DNA of 64,000 bases. It comes from Acidimicrobiia bacterium. Its GTDB lineage: Bacteria > Actinomycetota > Acidimicrobiia > IMCC26256 > JAGNEX01. The first letter of the stretch is position 1. Every line of letters starts with the position of its first letter. Both the position numbers and the translations under genes were made by a program. The notes beneath the pieces were generated by a model. It saw only the letters and a program-made list of their open reading frames with translations. It did no database searches and was not told the DNA's origin. Shown here piece after piece: positions 42,925-52,214 of the stretch. Location: contig JACJWE010000001.1 in the NCBI GenBank assembly GCA_020637365.1, positions 558,001 to 622,000 of the forward strand. Direction: 5' to 3'.

Positions 42925-45044
42925 GCGACGAAGAAACGGCGCGGCGGGTCGTACGCGTCATCCCCGATGTCACCGGGATTCGACGGCAGTTCGACTACAC
43001 CGTGCCGACCGATCAGCGGGGTGTGACGGTCGGTTCGATCGTCCGCATAGAACTACAACGTCGAAGGGTCGACGGCTGGATTACAGCTGTCGACCCTTCC
43101 GACTCGTTCGACCGCGAACGACTGGCTCCCGTCATCAACATCGTTTCGGCGGGTCCGACGCCCGAGACGATGCGCCTGGCCGCATGGGCGGGATGGCGTT
43201 GGGCCTACAACCCGGTCGCGTTTTTGAGGGTGGCGTCACCACCCAACCGGGTACCGATGTCGATCGCCTTAGGCGATACAGGTACCTGGGCGGGGGAGTC
43301 GCCGTTGCGTCTCGACGGTCTCTTCGACGTCGATGCGGCGCCAGGTGCGCCCGGTGGGTACCCCGATCCGTGGTGTCCGCCCGGGCCATTTCCCGCGTTG
43401 GGCTTAGCCGACCACCGAAACGTTGTGGCCAGCGTGTCAGCCGTACCGCTGCCCGAGGATCGAGGACACAAAAGCCCGTCAGATTTTGAGCCGACGGCCC
43501 ACGCCCGGATCGCCAGCGGCCTTGAAATAGAGGGCCGGACGGCCAACGGATCGAGAACCGACGTGTACGTTGTCGACCCGGTCGAGGATCCCACCGAATG
43601 GATCACCGAACGCCTCCGCTCACAGACCGGTTCGGCGTTGGTGCTGATACCCCGCGGGCGGCGTGCTCGACGCGTCGTCTCGGCGCTGCGGGCCGCTGGA
43701 CGCACCGTGTTCTCACCCTACGAGGCCGGCGCATCGAAGAAGGCGGCGTTCCTCACCGACATCTGGACCGCAACGCGTCGAGGTGATTGCGTCCTCGTCG
43801 GTGGTCGGCCAGCGGTCTGGCTGCCCTTTCCCGATCTGGCTTCGATCGTCCTATGCGACGATGCCGATGAGGTCTGGAAGCACGAGGCATCCCCCGCGTG
43901 GCATGCCCGCGAGGTGGCTCTGAAACGGGCCGCGGACCGCCAGATCCCTGTCGCGGTGACCTCGCCGTTGCCGACGGTCGAAGCGTTGGCGCACGCTTCG
44001 ACAATTTCAGGCTTGGAGCGACCGTTCTCTGTCTGGCATCGGGTGGAGGTCAGTGACCGCCGGTCAGACCCTCCAGGAGCGGGACTGTTGACCGACTCTG
44101 TCGTCGCTGCTGTTCGAGACTCGATCGAGCGGGAGCAGCGCGTCGTAGCAGTGCTCAATCAGAAGGGGAGAGCACGACTGTTGGCGTGCCCGTCGTGCTC
44201 TGCGCTCACCGCGTGTGAGACGTGTAGCGGCGCTGTGATCTCTGATGACGACGGATTGTTGTGCGGGTCATGCGGTGCTCGGCGCCCGCGGATGTGTCAG
44301 GTATGTGGCTCTGTGTCGCTCAAGGTGTTGCGCCCCGGTGCGACCCGGGTCGCTGACGAACTGGCCTCGATGTTTCGAGACGTGCCGACGATGGCGATCG
44401 ACGCAACGGGTACCCAACGGCGGCTGGGTATGGGTGTGGAACCGCAAGTACCTCAACGCGACGATGACGACGGCTCGCTTCAGCGGGTGCCCAGGGGCGT
44501 AGGGCCGATGATCTATGTGGGTACCGAAGCGGTGTTCCACCGGGTGGGCTCGGCCGGTCTCGTCGTCTTTCTCGACGCGGACCAGGAGCTTTCCGCACAG
44601 CGCCTCCGAGCCAAGGAGCAGGCAGCGTGGCTGTTGGTCCGAGCGCTTCGGATGACAGCGGCATCGCCGCTCGCTCGTCGTGTGTTGGTGTCGACCCGAG
44701 ATCCCGAACACCCCGTTTTGGATGTCGTGCGGACCGCAACGGTGAGTCACCTCATCGACAGTGAACGCGTCGTGCGCCAGTTGTTGAGAGCGAACCCGTA
44801 CGGTCTGATCGCCCGGGGGCGCGGGGTGCCTGCTGTTATGGACGCACTGGTACAGACGTTGGCGAGCGGTGAACTTGGTGGGGGAGCGCCCCTCGACGTG
44901 GACGGCCCGATCGGCGCGCCGGATCGACCCGAATATCTGTTACGAGGCTCGGGAGCCACAGCCAGCACGCAACTTGCGCACGCGGCCCGCCTTGCCCGCC
45001 AAGTCGGGACCCTCCGCCTCGATGTCGACCCTCTCCGGATCTAG
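42867..45044 (+). CDS. priA: PriA-like primosomal protein N', helicase-inactive actinobacterial form
   Basis: The protein starts like PriA (VVRVIPDVTGIRRQFDYTVP, DNA-binding domain) and has the four paired cysteines of the zinc-binding region: LACPSCSALTACETCSGAV, then LLCGSCGARRPRMCQVCGS. The helicase core lacks a Walker A lysine motif, and the DEAH-like site is reduced to IVLCDDADE. Actinobacterial PriA proteins are known to be ATPase-deficient in this way, so it probably acts as a replication-restart scaffold. The start is uncertain: GTG 42867 lies in metK, and the conserved part begins near 42940, with no good start in between. It follows metK. Confidence 0.85.
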   Translation: MGTHRTNRQQAARRGERQLSDEETARRVVRVIPDVTGIRRQFDYTVPTDQRGVTVGSIVRIELQRRRVDGWITAVDPSDSFDRERLAPVINIVSAGPTPETMRLAAWAGWRWAYNPVAFLRVASPPNRVPMSIALGDTGTWAGESPLRLDGLFDVDAAPGAPGGYPDPWCPPGPFPALGLADHRNVVASVSAVPLPEDRGHKSPSDFEPTAHARIASGLEIEGRTANGSRTDVYVVDPVEDPTEWITERLRSQTGSALVLIPRGRRARRVVSALRAAGRTVFSPYEAGASKKAAFLTDIWTATRRGDCVLVGGRPAVWLPFPDLASIVLCDDADEVWKHEASPAWHAREVALKRAADRQIPVAVTSPLPTVEALAHASTISGLERPFSVWHRVEVSDRRSDPPGAGLLTDSVVAAVRDSIEREQRVVAVLNQKGRARLLACPSCSALTACETCSGAVISDDDGLLCGSCGARRPRMCQVCGSVSLKVLRPGATRVADELASMFRDVPTMAIDATGTQRRLGMGVEPQVPQRDDDDGSLQRVPRGVGPMIYVGTEAVFHRVGSAGLVVFLDADQELSAQRLRAKEQAAWLLVRALRMTAASPLARRVLVSTRDPEHPVLDVVRTATVSHLIDSERVVRQLLRANPYGLIARGRGVPAVMDALVQTLASGELGGGAPLDVDGPIGAPDRPEYLLRGSGATASTQLAHAARLARQVGTLRLDVDPLRI

Positions 45045-45087
45045 CTGTCGAACCGTTGGCGCACGTCTGGCCGTCCCTGCGTCGCTC

Positions 45088-46524
45088 CTACTGCGCGCAT
45101 GAGTCGATCTGGAATTTTCCCTCGTCAAGGGTGAAACGAGTGCCGGGGTTGGCATCGACCCACGTTTGAAGGGCGTCGTTGAGCTGTTCGACATCTCGCC
45201 CAGAATCGACCACCAGACCGATACGGGTGCAGATGCGATCCGCCCGTGAATACGTGACGTACCAATCGCCGCCCCACCCATCGGCTGCCTGTTCGGCGGT
45301 TCGTGTGGGCAGCACTTGGGCGAGCATCTGCTCGAGGATGAACTCGCCAAGAACCCCCTGGCTGATGGTCGTGCCGACTACCTCGGGGGGGTCGACCTCG
45401 ACAGGATCGTCACCGTCGAGGTATCGCTGCGGGTGCAGGATGTGTTCGGTCGACATCGGCGGATTCTCAAAGACACCGTCGAGTGATTCGAGTCCTTGGT
45501 CGACGGCGATCCATTCGGCAAAGTCGTAACCCTGGGCGTAGGGGAACTGCGCGAGCGCGACCATGATGTCGGGGATGCCGGTGGAATCGTTAGAGCCCTC
45601 GATCGACAGCTGGCTTTGAAGCAACGCATCGAAGTCTTCGTCGCTCAAGCCATTGGCCCACACGACTTCGCTGAGTACGGCGTCGCCTTCGACCAAAGCT
45701 GACCAAGCCAGTACCGATTCATCTTCGATGCTGAAACGCTGCGACTGGGCGAGATCTGAGTGTTGATCGCGCCAGGCATGTTGGAGTTCATGGACGACGA
45801 CTGATTTCACCGCTGGCGTGAGCGCCGTACCTCTGACGATCAACTCACTCGATTCGGGGTCGTACATGCCGAGCACGCCTTGTGCTTCTTGATTGGCGAG
45901 TTGATCGGCGATGTCGAGCCCCGGGCTGAAGAAACGCAGTGAGGCCAGCACGGTTTCCATCGTTTCGAGCCGTTGCGTTGCCTGGCTTTGGGACTCTTCG
46001 GTGATCTCGGCATAGCGATCTTGGAACTCTCGATTGTCGAGAAACACGATGTTTGGCTCGTCGTCGAAGGGTTGACCGCGCAAGCCCTCAACAAAAGAGA
46101 CCAAGAGTTCGATATCGCGGTCGCGCTGTGCTGATTCGGTCAGGGTGGTGGTCGTCACCAGCGTGGTGGTCGTCGTGTCTCCGGCGGGTTCGGCGCCGGT
46201 CGAAGGGCGATCGGTCGAGGTGCTCCCCGCAGGGTTGTCCGCATCGTCGTCGTCTGTCGATGTGGAGGTGGATGTGGCCGCCGGGTCGGATTCGTCGGGG
46301 TTCGTCGTCGTGGTCGCTGCGAGCACCGTTGTCGTCGTAACAACCGGCGTTGTGCCGACCTCGTCGCCAGCGTCGCCAGTGTCGCCTCGGGTCGCTGCAA
46401 ATGCCAAGGTCCCGATGAGTAACGCCATCACAGAAATCATGATCCACCAGCGTGTATTCGACGGAGGCGGCAAACTCGCCCCTTCGTCGGCCGGTCGCTG
46501 AGCAGAAAAGGTTGGGTGGGTCAC
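45088..46524 (-). CDS. Membrane-anchored protein with a putative HExxH zinc-peptidase motif
   Basis: From GTG 46524 the protein has 478 residues: a short cytosolic part, one membrane helix (WWIMISVMALLIGTLAFAAT, about residues 27-46), a Thr/Asp-rich spacer of about 85 residues and a folded extracellular domain. This holds VVVHELQHAWRDQHSDL (HELQH at 45778-45792, about residue 245), the HExxH pattern of zinc metallopeptidases, and a glutamate 20-30 residues later (SALVEGDAVLSEVVW), as in gluzincin-type enzymes. I do not recognise the family. The open frame extends to 46911, but that part overlaps def's promoter region and is unlikely to be used. It is divergent from def. Confidence 0.72.
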   Translation of the reverse strand: MTHPTFSAQRPADEGASLPPPSNTRWWIMISVMALLIGTLAFAATRGDTGDAGDEVGTTPVVTTTTVLAATTTTNPDESDPAATSTSTSTDDDDADNPAGSTSTDRPSTGAEPAGDTTTTTLVTTTTLTESAQRDRDIELLVSFVEGLRGQPFDDEPNIVFLDNREFQDRYAEITEESQSQATQRLETMETVLASLRFFSPGLDIADQLANQEAQGVLGMYDPESSELIVRGTALTPAVKSVVVHELQHAWRDQHSDLAQSQRFSIEDESVLAWSALVEGDAVLSEVVWANGLSDEDFDALLQSQLSIEGSNDSTGIPDIMVALAQFPYAQGYDFAEWIAVDQGLESLDGVFENPPMSTEHILHPQRYLDGDDPVEVDPPEVVGTTISQGVLGEFILEQMLAQVLPTRTAEQAADGWGGDWYVTYSRADRICTRIGLVVDSGRDVEQLNDALQTWVDANPGTRFTLDEGKFQIDSCAQ

Positions 46525-46761
46525 ACTTGAACTCCGGACGGTCGCCGATGACACGGCTGCGTGTACGACGATGAAATGCGCAGACAAAGCGACGGGGCGC
46601 GTCGAACTCGCCAAAGGCGAGACCATGCCGTTGTGAGCGGCGTGGGTCATTCGCGAGCGGGCCATGCTACCGGGCGCGAACGCGTCTTCACCGGACGCGG
46701 TGGGGCTTGTGGGATGCTGCCGAGCACTTGGGAGAAGCAGGCCATTGGTAGGCTCCTCGCC

Positions 46762-47304
46762 ATGACGCTTCCAATCCGAACCTTTGGTGATCCAGGTCTC
46801 AAGATCAACTGTGCCGAGGTCACCGACATCGACGGTTCCACGGTGACGTTGTGCGAAGACATGATCGAAGCGATGTACGCGGCCCCCGGGATTGGGCTTG
46901 CCGCCCCCCAAGTCGGTGTGCTGCGCCGCTTTTTCGTCTTCGACCTTGACGATGGCGATGGGCCAGACGCCCTCTTCAATCCAGAAATCGTCGAATCGGA
47001 CGGGGTGTGGGCCTACGACGAGGGTTGTTTGTCAATCCCCGAGTTGTACTTTCCGATCGAACGACCCAAGACGATCTTGGTCAAGGGCATCAACCTCGAT
47101 GGTGATGAGGTGTCCTTCGAGGCCGATGAGCTCTTCGCCCGCCTGGTCCAACACGAACTCGACCACCTCAACGGCGTCCTGCTGCTCGACCATCTCGACA
47201 AAGATCAACGCAAGGATGCGATGCGGATCCTGCGCCGCCGGGCTGAGGGCCTGCCGACCGAAGACGATCCGCTCGGGACGACCGGTCGTCGAGGCAAGCT
47301 GTAA
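46762..47304 (+). CDS. def: Peptide deformylase
   Basis: From ATG 46762 the enzyme has 180 residues with the three metal-site motifs: GIGLAAPQVG, EGCLSIPE and QHELDHLNG (Cys and two His bind Fe2+/Zn2+, Glu is catalytic). It removes the formyl group from nascent proteins. The open frame upstream of 46762 crosses a divergent promoter region and is not coding. fmt starts two bases after its stop, the usual def-fmt pair. Confidence 0.97.
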   Translation: MTLPIRTFGDPGLKINCAEVTDIDGSTVTLCEDMIEAMYAAPGIGLAAPQVGVLRRFFVFDLDDGDGPDALFNPEIVESDGVWAYDEGCLSIPELYFPIERPKTILVKGINLDGDEVSFEADELFARLVQHELDHLNGVLLLDHLDKDQRKDAMRILRRRAEGLPTEDDPLGTTGRRGKL

Positions 47305-47306
47305 CC

Positions 47307-48311
47307 GTGCGGATCGTCTATCTGGGCACTCCGACGGACGCGGTGCCGCCACTGACCGCGCTCCACAACGCTGGACATGATGTCGTCGGGGTGGTCACCC
47401 AACCCGACCGTCGACGAGGCCGGGGTCGAGGCCTTGATCCCAGCCCGGTCAAAGTCGAGGCCGAACGGTTGGGTATCGAGGTCCAGACTCCTGATGACCC
47501 CTCGACGCTCTTGCCGTGGCTCTCAGACCTCGGTGCCGAGATTGGGGTTGTCGTCGCGTACGGCAAGATCCTGTCCGCCGAGTTCCTGACTTCGACACCT
47601 TTGGGGTTTCTCAACATTCATTACTCGTTGCTCCCTCGATGGAGGGGTGCCGCGCCCGTCGAACGGGCGATGCTCGCTGGCGACGCCACGACAGGCGTCT
47701 GCGTGATGCAGCTCGAAGTCGGTCTCGACACCGGTCCGGTTTGGGCACGATCCATACTGCCGATTTCCGATGTGGTGACCGCCGGGGGCCTGCGCCAAGA
47801 ACTGACTTTGGTCGGTGCAAACCTTCTGGTCGCGACCCTTCCCGATATCGAAGGTGGTCGGCGCACTCCAGAGGCCCAAACAGGTACCCCTACCTATGCC
47901 TCCAAATTGTCGGTCGAAGAGTTCCAGGTCGACTTCACGATGCCTGCTGAGCGTGCGGCGCTGGTCATTCGAGCTGGCAACCCAAAGCCGGGGGCGTGGA
48001 CGATGTGGCGAGGCTCACGAATCAAGATTCTTCGTGCGACACCCGCGAATGCAATGCCTGCACCCGGAACATCGACAAGTCCTGCCCATGACACGCTGCC
48101 GGCCGCTGTTTCGCGTGAAACATCGGTGCCTACGGCCGAGTCAGCAGCGCCGGGAACCGTCCTCGCCGTCACCGCTGACGGCGTGCGGGTCGCTCTCGGG
48201 GACGGGTCGATGATCGACCTCGTCGAGTTGCAGCCGGCGGGTAAGGCGGCGATGCCGGCATCGGCTTGGGCGAGCGGCGCTCAACCGATCGGATCGGTTT
48301 TCGGCGAGTGA
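47307..48311 (+). CDS. fmt: Methionyl-tRNA formyltransferase
   Basis: The 334-residue protein has the formyl-THF domain with LNIHYSLLPRWRGAAPVERA, MQLEVGLDTGPVW and the C-terminal OB domain (AERAALVIRAGNPKPGAWTM). A Pro/Ala-rich insertion (APGTSTSPAHDTLPAAVSRE) makes the C-terminal half longer than usual. It formylates Met-tRNA for initiation. GTG start. It overlaps rsmB by GTGA. Confidence 0.96.
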   Translation: MRIVYLGTPTDAVPPLTALHNAGHDVVGVVTQPDRRRGRGRGLDPSPVKVEAERLGIEVQTPDDPSTLLPWLSDLGAEIGVVVAYGKILSAEFLTSTPLGFLNIHYSLLPRWRGAAPVERAMLAGDATTGVCVMQLEVGLDTGPVWARSILPISDVVTAGGLRQELTLVGANLLVATLPDIEGGRRTPEAQTGTPTYASKLSVEEFQVDFTMPAERAALVIRAGNPKPGAWTMWRGSRIKILRATPANAMPAPGTSTSPAHDTLPAAVSRETSVPTAESAAPGTVLAVTADGVRVALGDGSMIDLVELQPAGKAAMPASAWASGAQPIGSVFGE

Positions 48312-49681
48312 ACGAACCAGTCGGGTCTCATTCTCGGGCCGTCGCCGGTCACTGCCTCCTTCGAGTGGAGGACGGCGGTTTCGCCCACCTGGTCGTTCCA
48401 GCTGAACTCGGCAGGGCACGGCTAGATGTTCGCGATCGGGCGCTGGTGACGGCGCTCGTCTACGGAGTGCTGCGATGGCGGCGGCGCATCGATGCCGAGA
48501 TCGAACGCGCTTCGTCCAGGCCGGTCGATTCACTCGACCCCGAAGTTCGTGCGGCGCTTCGGATCGGTGTAATGCAGCTGCTGGTGTTGGATATGGACCC
48601 CCATGCGGCGGTCGCGACTGCGGTGCCGATCGCGGGGACTCGCAAGTCTGCTCGTGGTTTTGTCAACGGGGTCCTGCGCGCTGTCGCGCGGGCAGATCGG
48701 CCCCCGATCGGGCGCACCGACGCCGACGCTGGCGATGCGAGCCTCGCAGAGCTCTATTCCTATCCGGATTGGATCGAGGAGCTGTTCGTCGATCAGTTCG
48801 GCGCAGCTCGAACCCGCGCGCTGTTCGCCCACGGAAATCGCGATGCTGAGGTCAGTCTGCGCGTGGTCGGCGCCCGTTGGCCGAATGCGGAGGAGTCCTT
48901 GGCGCGCGCCGAGTCGGCGCTTCGCGGCGCGGTCGGCGAACTCGACAAGAGTCGCCTCACGCCGGGCGCCTGGCGGATTCGACGGACCGGAAACCTCGCG
49001 AGCCTTGCGGGGATCGTGGATGGAACGTTGGGGATTCAGGACGAAGGTTCGCAGATGGTTGCGGCCGCCCTGGGCGTGACCCCCGATATGACCGTCGTCG
49101 ACCTGTGCGCAGGACCCGGTGGGAAGGCATCGGCCATTCTGGAGATGTTGGGCGCCGGTCTGCTCGTCGCTGGCGAACCCGATTTGGGACGCGCTCGCAC
49201 GACCGAACGTCATCTCGACCGCATCGGCGGCGGAATCGCAACGCTGACAGGTAACCACCAAGCGGCGACAGCGGCGGTGGTGAACCAAGACGGCACGCAC
49301 TGCGCACTCCGCAGCGGATCGGCCGATCTGGTGCTGGTGGACGCGCCCTGTTCAGGGCTTGGTGTCATGCGGAGGCGCCCAGATCTGCGATGGCGGATCC
49401 AACCTTCGCAGATCGACGAGCTCGCAGACCTGCAGGGCCGCTTGCTCGACGAAGCGTTTCGTGTCGTCAAACCGGGCGGCCGAGTGGTGTATTCGGTCTG
49501 TACGGTGACCCGGGCGGAAACCACCGGCGTGGTCGAAGGGTTCCTGGCCCGTCACGCAACGGCAACACCCGATGCGTGTCAGCGTGCACCGTGGCGCCAG
49601 ATCGAGGGTGGCTCGTTGCTGCTCGGACCTGAAGCAGACACCGACGGCATGTTCTTGGCGAGTTTCACCAGGCTCACCTGA
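48308..49681 (+). CDS. rsmB: 16S rRNA (cytosine-967-C5)-methyltransferase RsmB/Sun
   Basis: From GTG 48308 the protein has 457 residues. The N-terminal NusB-like RNA-binding domain (DVRDRALVTALVYGVLRWRR, FVNGVLRAVAR) is followed by a SAM-dependent methyltransferase domain with VVDLCAGPGGKASAILEML, the catalytic DAPCSGLGVMRRRPDLRWR and VVYSVCTVTRAET (second cysteine). It methylates C967 of 16S rRNA. The fmt-rsmB order with overlapping start is common. The last residues (MFLASFTRLT) are the normal end of the family. Confidence 0.95.
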   Translation: MNEPVGSHSRAVAGHCLLRVEDGGFAHLVVPAELGRARLDVRDRALVTALVYGVLRWRRRIDAEIERASSRPVDSLDPEVRAALRIGVMQLLVLDMDPHAAVATAVPIAGTRKSARGFVNGVLRAVARADRPPIGRTDADAGDASLAELYSYPDWIEELFVDQFGAARTRALFAHGNRDAEVSLRVVGARWPNAEESLARAESALRGAVGELDKSRLTPGAWRIRRTGNLASLAGIVDGTLGIQDEGSQMVAAALGVTPDMTVVDLCAGPGGKASAILEMLGAGLLVAGEPDLGRARTTERHLDRIGGGIATLTGNHQAATAAVVNQDGTHCALRSGSADLVLVDAPCSGLGVMRRRPDLRWRIQPSQIDELADLQGRLLDEAFRVVKPGGRVVYSVCTVTRAETTGVVEGFLARHATATPDACQRAPWRQIEGGSLLLGPEADTDGMFLASFTRLT

Positions 49682-49808
49682 GCGGCCCCGCTCCCTTGAG
49701 CCGTCCCAGCGTTGCGCGATCGGGTCAGCACGTTCTGGGTTGCCGGGTTGGCCACGCGTCGCCTGTGTCGCTGCACCGGCGCTGTCGCGGCGGCGATACC
49801 ATCACCGG

Positions 49809-50471
49809 ATGCGTATCGCACCTTCGATCCTTGCGGCCGACTTCGCTCACCTCGCCGACGATGTCGATCGCGTCGCTTCCGACGTTGAGATGCTCCACGT
49901 CGATGTGATGGACGGCCATTTCGTCCCGAACATCTCCTTGGGCGTGCCGGTGGTCGCGTCACTTCGGAAAGCGACCGACCTGTTCTTGGATTGTCACCTG
50001 ATGATCGACAATCCCGGTGACATGCTCGACGCCTTCATCGACGCTGGCGCGGATGGGATCAGCGTTCATGTCGAGCTTGGCGACCCGACCGTCTTGATCG
50101 ACAGGATCAGGGCCAGAGGTGTGCGCGTCGGACTCGTCGCAAATCCCGATACACCCTTTTCTGCCGTCGAGCCGTATATGTCGCAGATCGATACGTTGCT
50201 GGTGATGAGCGTGTTTCCAGGTTTTGGAGGTCAATCGTTCATTCCCGAGGTACTCGACACCGTCCGCTCCGCTCGGCGCTACATCGATACCAGCGGTGCC
50301 GCTGTCGAGATCGAGATCGACGGCGGTATCAACGCCGTCACGATCGCCAGCGCCGCTGAGGCGGGGGCCGATATTTTGGTTGCTGGAAGCGCTGTGTTCG
50401 GCGCTGACGATCCGGGTGCTGCGGTGCGAGCTCTGAGCGCACAAGCGCAAGCAGCGGTCGCCCCGCGATGA
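49809..50471 (+). CDS. rpe: Ribulose-phosphate 3-epimerase
   Basis: From ATG 49809 the protein has 220 residues: IAPSILAADFAHLADDVDRV, the metal site MLHVDVMDGHFVPN, LDCHLMID, VMSVFPGFGGQSFIPEVL and EIDGGINAVT. It interconverts ribulose-5-phosphate and xylulose-5-phosphate, feeding the riboflavin precursor Ru5P used by the neighbouring ribBA. The open frame upstream (from 49572) is a shadow of rsmB. It overlaps the next gene by ATGA. Confidence 0.97.
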   Translation: MRIAPSILAADFAHLADDVDRVASDVEMLHVDVMDGHFVPNISLGVPVVASLRKATDLFLDCHLMIDNPGDMLDAFIDAGADGISVHVELGDPTVLIDRIRARGVRVGLVANPDTPFSAVEPYMSQIDTLLVMSVFPGFGGQSFIPEVLDTVRSARRYIDTSGAAVEIEIDGGINAVTIASAAEAGADILVAGSAVFGADDPGAAVRALSAQAQAAVAPR

Positions 50472-51049
50472 AGCTGCTCGCCAAGGTGGTGACCGTCTCA
50501 GACTCGGTCGCCGTAGGAGGCGACGACGAGTCCGGTCCAGCGGTCGTCGAGCTGTTGGAGCGGGCAGCGTGGGAGGTCGTTGAATCTGTTGTGGTCGCCG
50601 ATGGTCGAGCCAACGTGGGTAAAGCGTTGGCTCGGGCGGTCGACGGATTCCATGGGGTGGTGGTGACGACCGGCGGCACGGGGCTGTCACCGCGAGACCA
50701 AACGCCCGAGGCGACCAGTGACGTCATCGACAGGTCGGTGCCGGGAATTTCTGAGGCGATCCGCGCCGCCGGGATCACCCGCTTTCCGCACGCAATGCTC
50801 TCACGCGCGGTCGCCGGGACCGTCGGACGATCCTTGATCATTAACCTGTCCGGCTCCCCCAAAGCGGCATGTGAACAACTCGCGGTCGTCGAGCCCGTCT
50901 TGGCTCACGCGCTTGAGGTCCTGGCTCAAGGGCCCGCCGAACGCGTCGAGCATCCCGAACACGACGGCACGGGTGCCGATCGGACAGGACATCAATCTGG
51001 GGCAGGGTCTCAACCTGGAGCGGGGCCTCAACCTGGGACGGGACGCTGA
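50468..51049 (+). CDS. MoaB/MogA-type molybdopterin-binding domain protein
   Basis: The 193-residue protein carries the MoaB/MogA fold: AKVVTVSDSVAVGGDDESGP, VVVTTGGTGLSPRDQTPEAT, AMLSRAVAG and the substrate motif LIINLSGSPKAACEQL. It would bind molybdopterin or adenylate it during molybdenum cofactor synthesis. The C-terminus ends in a Gly/Pro/Gln repeat (SGAGSQPGAGPQPGTGR) encoded by an imperfect 15-bp repeat near 50993-51045, unlike usual family members. No other Moco genes are near. It sits between rpe (ATGA overlap) and ribD. Confidence 0.88.
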   Translation: MKLLAKVVTVSDSVAVGGDDESGPAVVELLERAAWEVVESVVVADGRANVGKALARAVDGFHGVVVTTGGTGLSPRDQTPEATSDVIDRSVPGISEAIRAAGITRFPHAMLSRAVAGTVGRSLIINLSGSPKAACEQLAVVEPVLAHALEVLAQGPAERVEHPEHDGTGADRTGHQSGAGSQPGAGPQPGTGR

Positions 51050-51051
51050 GC

Positions 51052-52194
51052 GTGGAGGACGCGAACCCGACGTCGACCGGGGCGTCGCTGGCCGACATCG
51101 CAGCGATGACGCGTGCGGTCGAACTCGGCGAACTCGGGCGTATCGGAGCGCCACCCAACCCGTGGGTTGGCTGCGTCATCATCGGGGCGGACGGGGTCGT
51201 CGGCACAGGATTCCACGAACGTCCCGGTGAACCGCACGCCGAGGTCCGCGCCCTAGCCGCAGCGGGCCCGGCCGCGAGGGGCGCGACCGCCGTGGTCACC
51301 CTTGAACCGTGCAGCCACACCGGCAGGACCGGACCATGCGCGGATGCATTGATCCAGGCGGGAGTCGCTCGCGTCGTCGTCGGCGTGGCCGACCCCGACG
51401 CCCAGGTGTCGGGCAACGGGATCGAGCGTCTGCGCTCCGCAGGAATCGACGTCGTGGTCGATGTGGGCAGCGACCTTGTTCGGGAGTCGCTGGCGCCCTA
51501 TCTGCACCACCGCCTGACAAATACGTGCTTTGTGGTGTGCAAGGTCGCGGCGTCGATCGATGGGCGCAGCGCCGCGCGCGACGGGTCTTCTCAGTGGATC
51601 ACCGGACCCGCAGCCAGAGACGATGTCCACCGCATGCGAGCCGAGTCTCAGGCCGTGGTCATCGGCTCGGGCACCGCCATCGCCGATGATCCAAATCTGA
51701 CGCCTCGCCACAGGTGGGCGGGGCCGACGCCCTTGCGCGTCGTCGCCGATACGTTCGGCCGGGTCGATCCGTCTGGTCACCTCGCCGACACCGGCGTTGC
51801 GCCGACGATCATCGCGACCGCAGAGATGCATCCGCAACGCCGAGCTCAGTGGGGAGATGTCGGTGCCGAGGTGTGGGATGTGGGTCGCTCGCCGCGAGGA
51901 GGACTCGACCTCGGCGCGCTGTGGCGCCAACTCGCGGAGGTGGGCGTGCTTCAAGCTCTGGTGGAAGCGGGCCCTCGCCTCGGCGGTTCGATCGTCGCCA
52001 GCGGCTCGTTCCAACGCCTCGTCACCTATGTGGGTGCCACATGGCTCGGTGCGGGTGGTCGCCCCGTGTTCGATGCGCCCGGTCCGAACTCGATCCAACT
52101 CGCGGAGCGCCTTTCGCTCCACGACGTGACAGCGTTTGATAATGACGTTCGGCTCACCTATGCAGCTGCGGATATCGGTCCGACGGGTGAGTGA
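51052..52194 (+). CDS. ribD: Bifunctional riboflavin deaminase-reductase RibD
   Basis: The 380-residue protein combines a zinc deaminase domain (NPWVGCVII, GEPHAEVRAL, LEPCSHTGRTGPCADALI) with a reductase domain (VCKVAASIDGRSAARDGSSQ, WITGPAARDDVHRMRAESQA and ALVEAGPRLGGSIV). It turns the first GTP-derived pyrimidine into 5-amino-6-ribitylamino-uracil phosphate. GTG start 51052 lies two bases after the preceding stop. The riboflavin genes ribE, ribBA and ribH follow on the same strand. Confidence 0.96.
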   Translation: MEDANPTSTGASLADIAAMTRAVELGELGRIGAPPNPWVGCVIIGADGVVGTGFHERPGEPHAEVRALAAAGPAARGATAVVTLEPCSHTGRTGPCADALIQAGVARVVVGVADPDAQVSGNGIERLRSAGIDVVVDVGSDLVRESLAPYLHHRLTNTCFVVCKVAASIDGRSAARDGSSQWITGPAARDDVHRMRAESQAVVIGSGTAIADDPNLTPRHRWAGPTPLRVVADTFGRVDPSGHLADTGVAPTIIATAEMHPQRRAQWGDVGAEVWDVGRSPRGGLDLGALWRQLAEVGVLQALVEAGPRLGGSIVASGSFQRLVTYVGATWLGAGGRPVFDAPGPNSIQLAERLSLHDVTAFDNDVRLTYAAADIGPTGE

Positions 52195-52214
52195 GCAGGC
52201 GAGGTTCGCTAGCG

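Noticed and set aside
46525..46911. N-terminal extension of the metallopeptidase-like protein
   Set aside because: The extra codons cover the promoter region and start of def on the other strand and lack any protein-like character.
51040..51060. FMN riboswitch ahead of the riboflavin genes
   Set aside because: ribD starts two bases after the previous gene, and the gaps before ribE, ribBA and ribH are short and lack the conserved FMN-element sequences.
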